A stretch of 64,000 nt of DNA from Bacillus norwichensis (GCF_014836955.1 NZ_JACSPV010000001.1:84765-148764); one strand, 5' to 3'. Shown: positions 26,890 through 36,525, numbered from the stretch's first letter. A program made the numbers and translations. Notes: generated by a model not told the origin, from the sequence alone.

Positions 26890-27071
26890 CAGCTCCTGAA
26901 TACGCGGCTGAGCAGACGAGAGCGTACACCAGGGATACCCATAGCCGTCCTTACGCTCACCCTTCTAATCGAATCGTTGTCCAAGAGAATGTTCAAAAGT
27001 CTATAACGCCATTTATAAATTATGGTCACTGCCGCAATCGGCAACACAACAGTTGTGATGAATTTTCTCAT
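26889..27071 (-). CDS. yqgO: YqgO-like small membrane protein
   Basis: 60-residue basic protein with one N-terminal membrane helix (FITTVVLPIAAVTIIYKW) and an Arg-rich tail (SIRRVSVRTAMGIPGVRSRLLSRVF). GGAGGAG lies 6 bases before the ATG at 27071. Position between gluP and yqgN equals B. subtilis yqgO. Function unknown. Confidence 0.75.
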   Translation of the reverse strand: MRKFITTVVLPIAAVTIIYKWRYRLLNILLDNDSIRRVSVRTAMGIPGVRSRLLSRVFRS

Positions 27072-27122
27072 ATGCAACTCCTCCTTCTCTTTAGTGTTCG
27101 AAAGTTAGGAGTCTTTATTCAT

Positions 27123-27695
27123 CTATTGGTTGCTTTTGCACTCAATCACTTCTTTTTCAGTAATAATTTTGTTAACAGGTATATCGTGTTCTTCAATTGG
27201 CAACTCTTCGGTTAGTTGCCTAGAAAACGCAAGTGAAACCGTCTGGCCTGAAAAACCGTCCAAGAAACGATCATAATATCCTCCGCCAAAACCAATGCGA
27301 TAACCTTTTCTATTATAAATCAGGCCTGGAACAACCAATAAATCAATATCATTCTTTAGAACTTCATCTGTCTGGGACTCAATCGGTTCAAATAGGCCAA
27401 AAAAGGAGTCTTCTAATTCTGTAAAATCGGATATATTTCGAAAAGACATCTCTTTTGTTGATGGAATACATTTTGGTACTACAATCTTTTTCCCTTGCTT
27501 CCAGCCTTGGCGGATCAACTGCCACGTATCTACCTCTGGCGAACGGGAAACTGTTAAACCAATTGTAGAGCTATTTTTCCATACATCTGTTTCAATTAGT
27601 GTAGAGACTATCATATAAGAGAGTTGCTCATATGTCATTCGGTCCATCGCCTTCAGTTGAGTGCTCATATTGTTTCTTAAGATTTTCTTGTCCAA
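27123..27695 (-). CDS. yqgN: 5-formyltetrahydrofolate cyclo-ligase family protein
   Basis: Predicted to convert 5-formyl-THF to 5,10-methenyl-THF with ATP, rescuing a folate pool that inhibits other one-carbon enzymes. About 190 residues: N-terminal LRNNMSTQLKAM, substrate loop PKCIPSTKEMSF, and the family signature IGFGGGYYDRFL. The likely start is TTG at 27695, 8 bases after GAGGAGC; GTG at 27701 is in frame but only about 2 bases from that site. It lies about 50 bp before yqgO on the same strand. Confidence 0.9.
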   Translation of the reverse strand: MDKKILRNNMSTQLKAMDRMTYEQLSYMIVSTLIETDVWKNSSTIGLTVSRSPEVDTWQLIRQGWKQGKKIVVPKCIPSTKEMSFRNISDFTELEDSFFGLFEPIESQTDEVLKNDIDLLVVPGLIYNRKGYRIGFGGGYYDRFLDGFSGQTVSLAFSRQLTEELPIEEHDIPVNKIITEKEVIECKSNQ

Positions 27696-27701
27696 GAACA
27701 C

Positions 27702-27960
27702 CGCTCCTCATCAAATAATGTAAATTCATGTAAAAAAATCTTGAAGGAAAGTGCTATCAAATGCGCCTTGGTGTTTTTCCAAACTTCGCTTGATAAATTC
27801 CCTCTAAAATCTGCGGCATCCGCCAATATGTATTCATCTGACCATTTATAGGATCGGATACTAGAAGCTGGCGTTGGTATTTCATAAACTTCCAGCATTA
27901 AAGAATTGAAAAAAGCTTTGCAACCACTGTTTAAGCATTTATTATATTTATCTTAAATAC
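27702..27960. other. intergenic, no convincing gene
   Basis: Between rpmGA and yqgN. A 73-codon minus-strand frame (27677-27898) overlaps the yqgN start but has no ribosome site and matches no family I know. The yqgN promoter should be here. Confidence 0.4.
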
Positions 27961-27961
27961 A

Positions 27962-28004
27962 GAAAAAGCCAGTTACACTGTATATTCAGTGTCCTGGCTT
28001 CTTT
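27962..28004 (-). terminator. terminator of rpmGA
   Basis: Stem AAGCCAG..ACACTG / CAGTGT..CTGGCTT with T-rich end on the minus strand, 5 bases past the stop. Confidence 0.85.
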
Positions 28005-28008
28005 GTCA

Positions 28009-28158
28009 TTATTTTGTTTCACGATGCAATGTAACCCTTTTTTCTCTTGGGCAATATTTTTTAAGCTCAAGGCGGTCAGCATTATTACGTTTGTTTTTTG
28101 TTGAAATATAATTGCGATCATTGCACTCAGTGCAAGCCAATGTAATGTTTACACGCAT
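28009..28158 (-). CDS. rpmGA: 50S ribosomal protein L33
   Basis: 49-residue ribosomal protein, [19 protein letters not shown] to [18 protein letters not shown], nearly the same as the B. subtilis RpmGA sequence pattern. One CxxC pair plus a single later Cys. The start at 28158 follows GGAGGGAT. Position before yqgN is the same as in B. subtilis. Single-gene transcript with its own terminator. Confidence 0.97.
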   Translation of the reverse strand: MRVNITLACTECNDRNYISTKNKRNNADRLELKKYCPREKRVTLHRETK

Positions 28159-28371
28159 GTCTATCCCTCCAAACTTCATGGCATTCTTCACTATACTTAG
28201 GACTTTTATATAATATCATTATTTTAAATGAATTGCCAGTCTGTATTTGTCAAAAAAGAATTGTTAAACTTGAAATTTGTTACAGTAAATACACGAACGC
28301 ACGACCAAAGGCATAGCCGAAAAATCCTATTTATGTTATAAAGGAAATGTATACTTTATCCGAGGTGAACC

Positions 28372-28752
28372 ATGAATATAGCTATTATTATTTTACTGTC
28401 AGCATCTTTGTTGCTTTTCATCATTTCTTTGTTTCAAAAAGATAAGGCGCGCGAGCTTGAAGCAGAGTTTGAGGAATTATCGATGAGCCTTTTACAGGAC
28501 TACCATAACCTTAAAAAAAGGATTGGGATTCTTGAAGAAGAACTGCTCCTCGAAAAACAGATCGTCCACCCACTACATAACAAATTAACAGAAGAAAGGC
28601 CTATCGTGCACGAGGTTTTAAAAAATCAAGTACTGGCGCTGCATCAGCAAGGCATCGATTTGCAGCAGATTTCCAAGCAGTCTTCCCTATCTCCGCAGAT
28701 GGTTAAAAAAATCATTGATTCTGAGACTTCTGCTGCCAGGAGGATGAGTTGA
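28372..28752 (+). CDS. yqzD: YqzD-like membrane-anchored protein with HTH-like tail
   Basis: 126 residues: an N-terminal membrane anchor (IIILLSASLLLFIISLF), a coiled coil from about 24 to 70 (ELEAEFEELSMSLL, LEEELLLEKQI), and a C-terminal helix-turn-helix-like stretch (ALHQQGIDLQQISKQSSLSPQMVKKII). The same layout is seen in several Bacillaceae proteins of unknown role. GAGGTGAACC precedes the ATG. The stop overlaps the yqzC start. Name from synteny with B. subtilis yqzD-yqzC; sequence match not checked. Confidence 0.6.
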   Translation: MNIAIIILLSASLLLFIISLFQKDKARELEAEFEELSMSLLQDYHNLKKRIGILEEELLLEKQIVHPLHNKLTEERPIVHEVLKNQVLALHQQGIDLQQISKQSSLSPQMVKKIIDSETSAARRMS

Positions 28753-29210
28753 TGGACAGACGAACAACCAGGCTGCTAGCATCCATATTGCTTGTTGTCG
28801 CAGTCATTCTTATCGGAATCAAAAACTTCCAAACAAAAAGTGAAGCGGCCGCAACTCCTCCAAAGAAAGGATATATCGAGGTAAAGAAGACAACCTATAC
28901 TGATCTTGAGCAAGAAGTCGAGCACTGGAAACAAAAATACGAAGATCTAAAAAAGAAAAAAGCTACACCTCCAGAAAAAACAGCTGTAAAAACGATGCAT
29001 TTGTATATTAATGACGGCATGACTTCAAAAGAAGTGAGCAAACAAATGGAAAAGGCTAAAATCATCAAAGATGCAAATGAATTCAATGATTATTTGTCAG
29101 CAAAGAAATGGCAGCAATCCATCCAAATTGGCGATTATAAACTGACCAATGAAATGGGAATGCAGGAAATTGCTGAAACAATCACAGGAAATCTTCCTGA
29201 TAAACAATAA
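28752..29210 (+). CDS. yqzC: YqzC-like protein with MltG-type LysM-like domain
   Basis: 152 residues: N-terminal membrane helix (LLASILLVVAVILIGI), a charged linker with a short coiled coil (LEQEVEHWKQKYEDLKKKK), and a C-terminal module YINDGMTSKEVSKQMEKAKIIKD...LQIGDYKLTNEM-like that follows the LysM-like half of YceG/MltG lytic transglycosylases. The catalytic half is absent, so it is probably a wall-binding or regulatory protein and not an enzyme (inference). Start ATG at 28752 overlaps the yqzD stop (TGATG), 8 bases after AGGAGG. Confidence 0.7.
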   Translation: MDRRTTRLLASILLVVAVILIGIKNFQTKSEAAATPPKKGYIEVKKTTYTDLEQEVEHWKQKYEDLKKKKATPPEKTAVKTMHLYINDGMTSKEVSKQMEKAKIIKDANEFNDYLSAKKWQQSIQIGDYKLTNEMGMQEIAETITGNLPDKQ

Positions 29211-29240
29211 AGCAGGCTCTTTAGAGCCTGCTTTATTGTT
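29207..29240 (+). terminator. terminator of yqzD-yqzC
   Basis: Stem AAAGCAGGCTCT / AGAGCCTGCTTT with loop TTAG-like centre and a T-rich end. It may also serve pbpA from the other side. Confidence 0.85.
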
Positions 29241-29257
29241 GTGTACGTTCATTATTC

Positions 29258-31348
29258 TTATTCTTCTACATCCTCATTTGTTTCTTCAGAAGTTGCATCA
29301 TCTTTCTTGTTTTTCAAATCAAAGTAAGCTTTGAGCACTCGTTTACCAATATCAGAGTTGATATTGTTTGGAGACCCGCCTTTGACATATGCAGATGGTA
29401 CAACGATCGACATTGCGACTTCAGGATTTTCATATGGGGCATAGGCTACAAGAGACAAATTCCAGACGCCGGTCCCTCTATCGACCGTTTCCGCTGTTCC
29501 TGTTTTTCCAGCAGGACTGTATGGTTCACTTGCGAAGGCTTTTCCCGTTCCGTTCGCTTCATGAAAAACACCCCAGAAACCGCCTTGTACTCTTTGAATC
29601 CAAGAATCTTCGGCATTAATTCGATTCAACACCTTTGGCTGGACTTCCTGAGCGAGCGGCCCCATTTCTTCTTTGTCCTCTCCTGGATCCCTAATCTCCT
29701 TCACAATATGCGGCTGCATCCGATAGCCGCCATTAGCGATGGTCGAGACATATTGGGCAAGCTGAAGCGGCGTATATGAATCATACTGACCGATCGCAAA
29801 GTCAAGAACGTTACCTCCATGAGCCTCTTCTACAGCTCCCCTAAATCCAATCTGTTCTCCAGGCAAATCGATTCCGGTACGGATTCCAAGTCCAAACTGA
29901 CTGAAATGTTCCCGCATTTCCCGAAATGCTTTTTCTTTGTCGATGATCAAGGATTGGTTTCTCCTATATTGACCGTCGCCTATAGCAATAGCCAGTTTAA
30001 ACATGTATACATTCGAGGATCGCACTAGTGCTGTGTGATCATTTAAATAAACATATCCACCTCTGTTAAAGTGAGAACTTTTAGATGCAGATCCTTTAAT
30101 TAGAAGAGGTTCATCCAACATAGTATTGTTTCCAGGTGTAATTACTCCTGTCATATATCCGGTAAGTACGGACGCCCCTTTAACTGACGACCCTACAACG
30201 TATGATGTTGTGAAGTTTCCAGCAGCAAAATCGCTGAATTTATACCTTCCTTCATCTTCATCATAAGCATATTGCTTTCCAGACATCGCCAGTATTTCCC
30301 CGGTATACGGGTCCATCAACGTAACAAATGCCCGATCAAGGAGACCCGTACCGCCCCTCATTTTCGTTTTACGCAATTCTTCCTCAACAATCTTGTCTAC
30401 CTCATGCTGAAGCTCCATATCGACGGTCAAAACAAGATCTTTTCCGCGCTGCCCCTCATGGAGCACTTTGGATTCTATAACAGAACCGGATCGAGTAATG
30501 TTTTTGACTTTCTCCTTTTGGCCACGGAGCACATCTTCATATTGAAGCTCAATATAGCTTTTTCCTACTCTGTCATTCCTGTTGTACCCCCGTGCCATGT
30601 AATAATCCGTTTTTTCACTCGGCAACCCATTGCTTACATTGCCTAAAATAGACCTCAACGTATCCTCGTAAGCATATTTTCGTTCCCAGTCAGTCGTTGT
30701 ATCAACACCCGGAAGTTCTGCGAGCCTTTCGCTTACCTTCGCATATTCTTCAGTTGATACATCTTCATTTTTAACAATTTGCTGGGTAAGGGCGTATCCA
30801 CCCGTAAACTCGCGGTATATGGCCAATACTTCCAAGTCTTCCTGTGTAAGACTAGCAATTTCTTCCTTCGTTACACGCTCCAGCTGAAGCTTATACAATT
30901 TATCCGCTTTGTCTTTATATTTCTCAAGCTCAGCTTTGCTGACTTTTTTAGCAGCTTCATCTGGGTGAGTCATGAGCCAGTAATCAATTTTATCCCTCTC
31001 CGTAATTTTATCCGTATCTTTATTAATTAATTTGGCCAATGCCTTAGCAGTTTTCAACGTCTCTTTTTGGTCAAATTGGTTTGGGATCGTATACGTTATG
31101 GCCTTTCGTGGCTCATTATCCACAATTAGCCTGTGTTTTCGATCATAAACTTTTCCCCTGGGAACTGATTTATTGACAGTAATATCCTCCGTCCGCTCAA
31201 CTTCCCGCTTCGCATCTTCACCGTATACAATCTGAATTACTCCAAGACGGAGAATCAACAGCGAAAATAACAAAAAGACAATAAAAAACAGCATGTTCAT
31301 TCTGAAAGGAACATGGGTTTTCTTCTTTTTTTCCTTATTGTTATTCAA
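29258..31348 (-). CDS. pbpA: penicillin-binding protein 2A (elongation transpeptidase)
   Basis: Class B PBP that cross-links lateral-wall peptidoglycan with the rod complex. 696 residues: cytoplasmic Lys-rich start, one membrane helix (MLFFIVFLLFSLLILRLG), the dimerisation/pedestal domain, then the transpeptidase with the nucleophile SSVK (VVGSSVKGAS), SSN (VRSSNVYMF) and KTGT (AGKTGTAETV). TTG start at 31348. In B. subtilis the pst phosphate operon follows pbpA; here pbpA is instead convergent with yqzC. Confidence 0.95.
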   Translation of the reverse strand: MNNNKEKKKKTHVPFRMNMLFFIVFLLFSLLILRLGVIQIVYGEDAKREVERTEDITVNKSVPRGKVYDRKHRLIVDNEPRKAITYTIPNQFDQKETLKTAKALAKLINKDTDKITERDKIDYWLMTHPDEAAKKVSKAELEKYKDKADKLYKLQLERVTKEEIASLTQEDLEVLAIYREFTGGYALTQQIVKNEDVSTEEYAKVSERLAELPGVDTTTDWERKYAYEDTLRSILGNVSNGLPSEKTDYYMARGYNRNDRVGKSYIELQYEDVLRGQKEKVKNITRSGSVIESKVLHEGQRGKDLVLTVDMELQHEVDKIVEEELRKTKMRGGTGLLDRAFVTLMDPYTGEILAMSGKQYAYDEDEGRYKFSDFAAGNFTTSYVVGSSVKGASVLTGYMTGVITPGNNTMLDEPLLIKGSASKSSHFNRGGYVYLNDHTALVRSSNVYMFKLAIAIGDGQYRRNQSLIIDKEKAFREMREHFSQFGLGIRTGIDLPGEQIGFRGAVEEAHGGNVLDFAIGQYDSYTPLQLAQYVSTIANGGYRMQPHIVKEIRDPGEDKEEMGPLAQEVQPKVLNRINAEDSWIQRVQGGFWGVFHEANGTGKAFASEPYSPAGKTGTAETVDRGTGVWNLSLVAYAPYENPEVAMSIVVPSAYVKGGSPNNINSDIGKRVLKAYFDLKNKKDDATSEETNEDVEE

Positions 31349-31441
31349 TATCTTTACAGCCCTTTCTCCTCATCCGTATCTCTTATTGTAAAAGAAAAAT
31401 CACCATTTTTCTACAGAGTTAGAAAAAAAGATGACAAAAGT

Positions 31442-32656
31442 TTATGGAGAAAGGGTTATTTTTACTTTTTGAAGTAGCAAAGCTGCTATTCCATGCCCAG
31501 CACCAATGATTAATAATAAGATGGGAATGCTTTTTTGTTCATCAAAGAACAGGATAGCCGCTATGAAAGCTGATACTGAAACGACCCTGCCTGAATTTAA
31601 AAACAATTCTTTAACAACGATATACTCTATCCTCATTTCAGCGGCCTTCCAACTTTTTCCAATAACATCGTACGTCATGGAAAAGTATGGAACAAGCATG
31701 ATCGGATATGCGATAGCTATGGCAGCGGCATAAATAAGCAAACGCGGGTAAGTCATTTTAAAAGCAATCAAAAAAACCGACAAATACAGAAGCAGTCCCC
31801 CCAAAAGCATGGCTTTTTTCCTTTTGTCGTTTTTAATCAACCTCCCAGCAAGCCAATAAGCGATAAACGCAAGTCCAGAATTGATTAAACCAAAAGTTCC
31901 CAAGGCAAGCTCGCTTCCTGTGGAAATAAAAACAAAAACGGATATGACAAAAATGAAAGTGCCATCCCTGAATCCCTGCCAAAAATGGGCATTTGTTACA
32001 AGCTTCCAATTTTCATTATTTTTTCTTTCCTTCAACACCCGTACAAAGCAATAGACACCCTTCGCGGGCCTTCTTTTTATAAAGAAGCTGATAATAACCG
32101 CCAATGCAAACAAGGCCAAAGAAGCTGCAAAGATGATGGTATAACCAATGTTAGATGTAAACCTGGTAATAAGAAAACCTGCAGAAATTGGCCCGATCAC
32201 TCCACCGGCTGAAGTAAGAGTTCCAAGGAAACCATTGAAAAAGTCTCGTGTTTCAGGCTCTGTAATTTCAAATGTAAGAACATTAAATGCAAGCCAATAA
32301 AACCCATAGCCTATCCCGAGCAAACTTCCCAACAACATCAAATGGGCTTGTGCTTTTTCTCCCAAAATCAAAACAACCAAAAAAAAGAGTGCCAAAAACG
32401 CTACTCCAATTCGCAGCACAATCACTCTGTCAATTTTTTTTGCCCATCTTCCGGCCAATATGAAAGTCAATGGCTGAAAAAAAACAATCGCTAAATTGTA
32501 AAGGGCCAAGTCCATGAATTTTCCCGACTGCTTCCATAAATAAATATTTACAAACGTATTGGACAGAGCGATGCTGAGCGAATAAAGGCCGCCAATCAGA
32601 AGGAGCAGCGCTAGGTCCTTCTCCACTTCCACTTTTCCCAATAATTTTTTCACCAT
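31442..32656 (-). CDS. yqgE: MFS transporter YqgE-like
   Basis: 404-residue major facilitator with about 12 membrane helices and the A-like loop AGRWAKKIDRVIVL. Cytoplasmic middle loop RRPAKGVYCFVRVLKERKNNENWK. The substrate cannot be told. It lies between pbpA and sodA just as B. subtilis yqgE does, on the same strand with 93 bases to pbpA, so the two may share a transcript. Confidence 0.88.
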   Translation of the reverse strand: MVKKLLGKVEVEKDLALLLLIGGLYSLSIALSNTFVNIYLWKQSGKFMDLALYNLAIVFFQPLTFILAGRWAKKIDRVIVLRIGVAFLALFFLVVLILGEKAQAHLMLLGSLLGIGYGFYWLAFNVLTFEITEPETRDFFNGFLGTLTSAGGVIGPISAGFLITRFTSNIGYTIIFAASLALFALAVIISFFIKRRPAKGVYCFVRVLKERKNNENWKLVTNAHFWQGFRDGTFIFVISVFVFISTGSELALGTFGLINSGLAFIAYWLAGRLIKNDKRKKAMLLGGLLLYLSVFLIAFKMTYPRLLIYAAAIAIAYPIMLVPYFSMTYDVIGKSWKAAEMRIEYIVVKELFLNSGRVVSVSAFIAAILFFDEQKSIPILLLIIGAGHGIAALLLQKVKITLSP

Positions 32657-32699
32657 GACAGAACTCCTTTACACAAACTATTTTTTGTGAAAGGAAATG

Positions 32700-32762
32700 T
32701 TTTATACTAGGAAAAGCAAAATCGCCTGATTATCGACGTACAGACTGGAGTGCCTTCAATAA
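32700..32762. repeat. intergenic repeat fragment, copy 7
   Basis: AAAAGCAAAATCGCCTGATT followed by TATCGACGTACAGACTGGAG. It is a short piece of the module seen at 808-850 and 26385. Confidence 0.5.
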
Positions 32763-32763
32763 C

Positions 32764-32796
32764 AAAAAAGATCACCCACTATTACAGGTGATCTGA
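32764..32796 (-). terminator. terminator of sodA
   Basis: Stem AGATCACC/GGTGATCT with an A-rich upstream side that becomes TTTTTTG on the minus strand. Confidence 0.85.
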
Positions 32797-32813
32797 CTTG
32801 TGATTATATCCAA

Positions 32814-33419
32814 TTATTTTGCTTCGTTAAATAGTTTTTGAACTTCGTTCCAGTTAACTACATTCCAGAATGCTTTCATGTAGTCTGGACGACGGTTTTG
32901 GTAGTTCAGATAGTAAGCATGCTCCCAAACGTCAAGGCCTAAAATCGGCTTCTTACCTTCCATAATCGGGCTGTCTTGGTTAGGTGTGCTTGTAATTTCT
33001 AATTCACCGTTATTAACGATCAACCAAGCCCATCCTGAACCGAAACGACCAGCACCAGCAGCTTCAAATTGTTCTTTGAATTTTTCAACACTGCCGAATT
33101 TGCTTTCAATAGCATCTTTCAAGTCGCCGCTTGGCTCTCCTCCACCTTGTGGAGAAAGCAGTTTCCAGAATAAAGAGTGGTTAGCGTGGCCACCGCCATT
33201 GTTGCGTACTGCAGTTCTGATTGATTCTGGAACAGCGTCCAAGTTAGCAATCAACTCTTCTACAGACTTGTTTGCCAAATCGCTTCCTTCTACAGCTTTA
33301 TTCAAGTTTGTAACGTATGTGTTATGATGCTTTGTGTGGTGAATATTCATTGTTTCCTTATCGATATGAGGCTCCAATGCATCATAAGCGTATGGTAATT
33401 GTGGTAATTCGTATGCCAT
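32814..33419 (-). CDS. sodA: superoxide dismutase (Mn/Fe family)
   Basis: Dismutates superoxide in the cytoplasm. 201 residues with all metal ligands visible: His near 27 ([13 protein letters not shown]), His near 81 ([12 protein letters not shown]), Asp and His in [16 protein letters not shown]. The motifs GGGHANHS and [16 protein letters not shown] suggest the manganese type. AGGAGGAG precedes the ATG. Well-spaced, with its own terminator. Confidence 0.97.
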   Translation of the reverse strand: MAYELPQLPYAYDALEPHIDKETMNIHHTKHHNTYVTNLNKAVEGSDLANKSVEELIANLDAVPESIRTAVRNNGGGHANHSLFWKLLSPQGGGEPSGDLKDAIESKFGSVEKFKEQFEAAGAGRFGSGWAWLIVNNGELEITSTPNQDSPIMEGKKPILGLDVWEHAYYLNYQNRRPDYMKAFWNVVNWNEVQKLFNEAK

Positions 33420-33523
33420 GATTAAATCTCCTCCTATGTAATTTTTTGAATCATTAAACGATTCAATCGTATTCCATCATAAGAGTATCAAATATTAATT
33501 TAGCATTCAAATTTTATGCTTGA

Positions 33524-34009
33524 TTATTTTAACACCAAGAATAAGAAATATCCGACCATAAAAAGCTGGATGAAAGCTTTCGTTATGACACTTCCGATAA
33601 ACCCAAGAACAGAGCCTACTCCGATCCTGATAGCGGATTTAAATTCCGTACGATTAACCAGCATTTCTCCTGCAACAGCTCCGATGAACGGACCTATCAA
33701 AATACCGGCAACCGGTATAACAAATGGTCCCAGAAGCAGACCGATCGTACTACCCCATATTCCAGCCTTGGACCCCCCAAACTTTTTGACTCCTAAAAGA
33801 TTTGCCAAATAATCCGCAATGAAAATCAAGACGACAAGCAGCAATTGAATCATCCAAAAAAGAAGATTCAGTGACGAGAAAGAGTAAAAGACTCCGTACA
33901 ACAGAAAAGCACCCACTAATAGCAGAACGCTCGGTATGACGGGATAAACAAGTCCAACAAATGCCAATACAATCATGATTGCGATAATCGTCCAATAAAG
34001 TATGTCCAT
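33524..34009 (-). CDS. yqgC: DUF456 family membrane protein YqgC
   Basis: 161 residues, four to five hydrophobic helices, Gly-rich segments FGGSKAGIWGSTIGLLLGPFVIPVAGILIGPFIGA typical of DUF456. Function unknown. The start at 34009 (MDILYWTIIAIMI) is preferred to 34036 because the extra nine residues are not hydrophobic and have no ribosome site. Same position beside sodA as in B. subtilis. Confidence 0.88.
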   Translation of the reverse strand: MDILYWTIIAIMIVLAFVGLVYPVIPSVLLLVGAFLLYGVFYSFSSLNLLFWMIQLLLVVLIFIADYLANLLGVKKFGGSKAGIWGSTIGLLLGPFVIPVAGILIGPFIGAVAGEMLVNRTEFKSAIRIGVGSVLGFIGSVITKAFIQLFMVGYFLFLVLK

Positions 34010-34168
34010 ATTCCATAGCCCCCATCTTGTTAACAATCATCTACATATGTTTATACGCAAAAATAATATTATGTAAACCTATTTTCGACTTTTTTGTCAA
34101 ACTTTCTACAAAAGCTTGAATCCATCCACTTGAAGAACGACAATAATTAATATACGTAACTGAAGGAC

Positions 34169-34687
34169 GTGAAGATTTTGAGAAATGTTACACTCATGTC
34201 TATTTTTTTCAAAAGCCTGTACTCACCAAAAGAAATTGCTAAATACAGGTTTTTGACAATCGGCAAGTCGATTCAACTTGTATTTATTTTAGCTTTCTTC
34301 TTATCTCTCGGCGGTTTCTACAATATAATCTTCAATGATTTTATGAATGGTTATGGAGTAACCGGATCAGATGCTGGATCAAAAACACTTATGACTATAA
34401 TTGTTGCTGTAGCTGCGTACATTTTCAATGCCGGACTTCTTTTTTTGGCCATCACCATTTTGGCAAGCATTGGAGAGCCCATTGCAAAACGAATGGAAAG
34501 AAAGCTTCCATATAGGCAGAGTTGGAGACTGACAGCTTGTAGCGCTACACTGCCAGTGGTCATTTTCAGTTTACTTCATCTGTTTAAAGTTAAAGAGACT
34601 TATTTCTTCCTAGTAGCCCTAATCATCGTGGTCGGAATTATGCTGGCTGCCATCCGGGCTATTCCTAAGCCCAAAAGAAGAAACTAA
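34169..34687 (+). CDS. yqgB: DUF1189 family membrane protein (short form)
   Basis: Up to 172 residues, with three to four helices (about 30-50, 75-100, 115-135, 138-155) and the family marks SLYSPKEIAKYRF near the start and AIRAIPKPKRR at the end. DUF1189 proteins are usually about 250 residues with a large outer loop after the first helix; here that loop is cut to about 20 residues. AAGGA lies 10 bases before a TTG at 34178, the likelier start; the GTG at 34169 is too close. Confidence 0.75.
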   Translation: MKILRNVTLMSIFFKSLYSPKEIAKYRFLTIGKSIQLVFILAFFLSLGGFYNIIFNDFMNGYGVTGSDAGSKTLMTIIVAVAAYIFNAGLLFLAITILASIGEPIAKRMERKLPYRQSWRLTACSATLPVVIFSLLHLFKVKETYFFLVALIIVVGIMLAAIRAIPKPKRRN

Positions 34688-34753
34688 TCAACGAATAAAG
34701 CCCGTCTCAGTCGCATATATATGGGACATCTTGATAAAAGAGGCGGGATTTAG

Positions 34754-35098
34754 TTGAAAAAAGTCGCAGTAATCATCACAGTTGCTGTTTTGATGTACAG
34801 CATTTATTACGATTTAAAAATAGGGACATTGCATATTGACCAAGCCGCCACTGCTTCATCCGAAATGAACGGCTCAACTCAATCTGCACCGGTTCACATC
34901 ATGCCCTATGAAGAAAAAAAAGCTAAGTCTGGAGATACCGTCATTTCGATAGCAGAATCAATTTATCATGGCTCCCTCCCTGTTCCAATCGATCAGTTGA
35001 TTCAAGACTTTCAGAAATTAAATAATGGTGTGAAGCCGAATGAAATACAAACCAATAAGGAATATAAATTTCCTGTCTATAGCCGACAAGATGACTAA
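34754..35098 (+). CDS. yqfZ: LysM-like domain protein YqfZ
   Basis: 114 residues with an N-terminal membrane anchor (KKVAVIITVAVLMYSIYYDL), a short Ser/Thr-rich linker and a LysM-type module (KAKSGDTVISIAESIYHG to NEIQTNKEYKFPVY). It probably binds peptidoglycan outside the membrane. TTG start at 34754 shortly after AGGCGGGA. It lies next to ispG as in B. subtilis, where it carries the same name. Confidence 0.85.
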   Translation: MKKVAVIITVAVLMYSIYYDLKIGTLHIDQAATASSEMNGSTQSAPVHIMPYEEKKAKSGDTVISIAESIYHGSLPVPIDQLIQDFQKLNNGVKPNEIQTNKEYKFPVYSRQDD

Positions 35099-35217
35099 AT
35101 ATAGTCAATTTGTTGTCAAGCATAAGCAAAGCTTGATACAATAAACAGGGTAAGATACCTGTTTCGATTTAAAATAGGGACAAGCGTCTCTATATTTAAT
35201 AAAGGAGAGAATGACCT

Positions 35218-36339
35218 TTGGGTACTATCATACATCGTTCCAAAACACGCCCCGTAAAAGTGGGAAACTTAACAATTGGCGGCAGTAATGAAGTTATCAT
35301 TCAAAGCATGACGACTTCCAAAACACATGATGTGGATGCCACAGTAAAAGAAATTGGGCGCCTTGAAGAAGCGGGATGCCAAATTGTGAGGGTTGCCTGC
35401 CCTGACGAAAGAGCGGCAAATGCCATTTCTGAAATCAAAAAACGAATCAACCTTCCGTTGGTTGTTGATATTCATTTTGATTACCGTCTTGCATTGATAG
35501 CCATCGAAGGCGGTGCGGACAAAATCCGGATCAACCCGGGCAACATCGGAAAAAGAGAAAAAGTGGAAGCAGTTGTAAAAGCAGCAAAAGAAAAAGGAAT
35601 TCCAATTCGGATTGGCGTTAATGCCGGAAGCCTGGAAAGACATATTTTAAATAAATATGGCTATCCAACAGCTGATGGTATGGTAGAGAGTGCATTACAC
35701 CATATAAAAATACTTGAAGACCTTGATTTTCACGATATTATCGTTTCATTAAAGGCTTCTGATGTGAAATTGGCTATCGAAGCATATGAAAAAGCAGCAG
35801 CGGCCTTTGACTATCCGCTTCATCTCGGGATTACAGAAAGCGGAACATTATTCGCAGGGACGATAAAAAGCTCTGCTGGTCTTGGTGCTATTTTAAGCCG
35901 TGGCATCGGGAATACGATGAGAATTTCTTTAAGCGCAGACCCTGTTGAAGAAATCAAAGTGGCCAGAGAGCTGTTAAAGGACTTTGGACTCATTTCCAAT
36001 GCTGCAACACTCGTCTCTTGTCCAACATGCGGTCGGATTGAAATTGACTTGATCAGTATCGCAAACGAAGTGGAAGAGTATATCCAAAAAATCAAAGCAC
36101 CACTGAAAATATCAGTCCTTGGCTGTGCAGTAAACGGACCTGGGGAAGCACGTGAAGCGGATATTGGAATTGCAGGCGCACGCGGCGAGGGGCTCCTCTT
36201 CAAAAAAGGAAAAACCGTCCGAAAGGTTCCTGAAGAAACAATGGTTGAAGAACTAAAAAAAGAAATCGATATAATGGCAGAAGAATACTTTAAAAAGCAA
36301 GAGGCAGAGAAAAAAGAATCCGAAAAGCAAAATATATAA
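35218..36339 (+). CDS. ispG: 4-hydroxy-3-methylbut-2-enyl-diphosphate synthase
   Basis: Penultimate step of the MEP isoprenoid pathway: converts MEcPP to HMBPP using a [4Fe-4S] cluster. 373 residues: N-terminal TIM barrel ([39 protein letters not shown]), then the cluster domain with cysteines in LVSCPTCGR and [11 protein letters not shown]. Only a TTG at 35218 is in frame after AAAGGAGAG. The partner enzyme ispH is 7 kb downstream in the same window. Confidence 0.97.
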   Translation: MGTIIHRSKTRPVKVGNLTIGGSNEVIIQSMTTSKTHDVDATVKEIGRLEEAGCQIVRVACPDERAANAISEIKKRINLPLVVDIHFDYRLALIAIEGGADKIRINPGNIGKREKVEAVVKAAKEKGIPIRIGVNAGSLERHILNKYGYPTADGMVESALHHIKILEDLDFHDIIVSLKASDVKLAIEAYEKAAAAFDYPLHLGITESGTLFAGTIKSSAGLGAILSRGIGNTMRISLSADPVEEIKVARELLKDFGLISNAATLVSCPTCGRIEIDLISIANEVEEYIQKIKAPLKISVLGCAVNGPGEAREADIGIAGARGEGLLFKKGKTVRKVPEETMVEELKKEIDIMAEEYFKKQEAEKKESEKQNI

Positions 36340-36345
36340 AAGTGA

Positions 36346-36375
36346 AAGCACGGTCAAACGACCGTGCTTTTATTT
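36346..36375 (+). terminator. terminator of ispG
   Basis: Stem AAAGCACGGTC / GACCGTGCTTT followed by TATTTTGGG. Confidence 0.88.
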
Positions 36376-36525
36376 TGGGTATAGGGAAGTAAAAATCTAT
36401 GCTTGAGTATAACTTATTTATCAGGTTGTGATATGTCAGAACCTATCGACTGGCGGACTCCCTTTTCCTTCCTATGATAAATAAGACAACATCAATTCGT
36501 TTTGACTCATTGTTTTTGTCTGGTT

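Noticed and set aside
27677-27898. 73-codon minus-strand frame before yqgN.
   Set aside because: No ribosome site, overlaps the yqgN start and resembles no known family. Possibly a gene relic, but nothing supports it.
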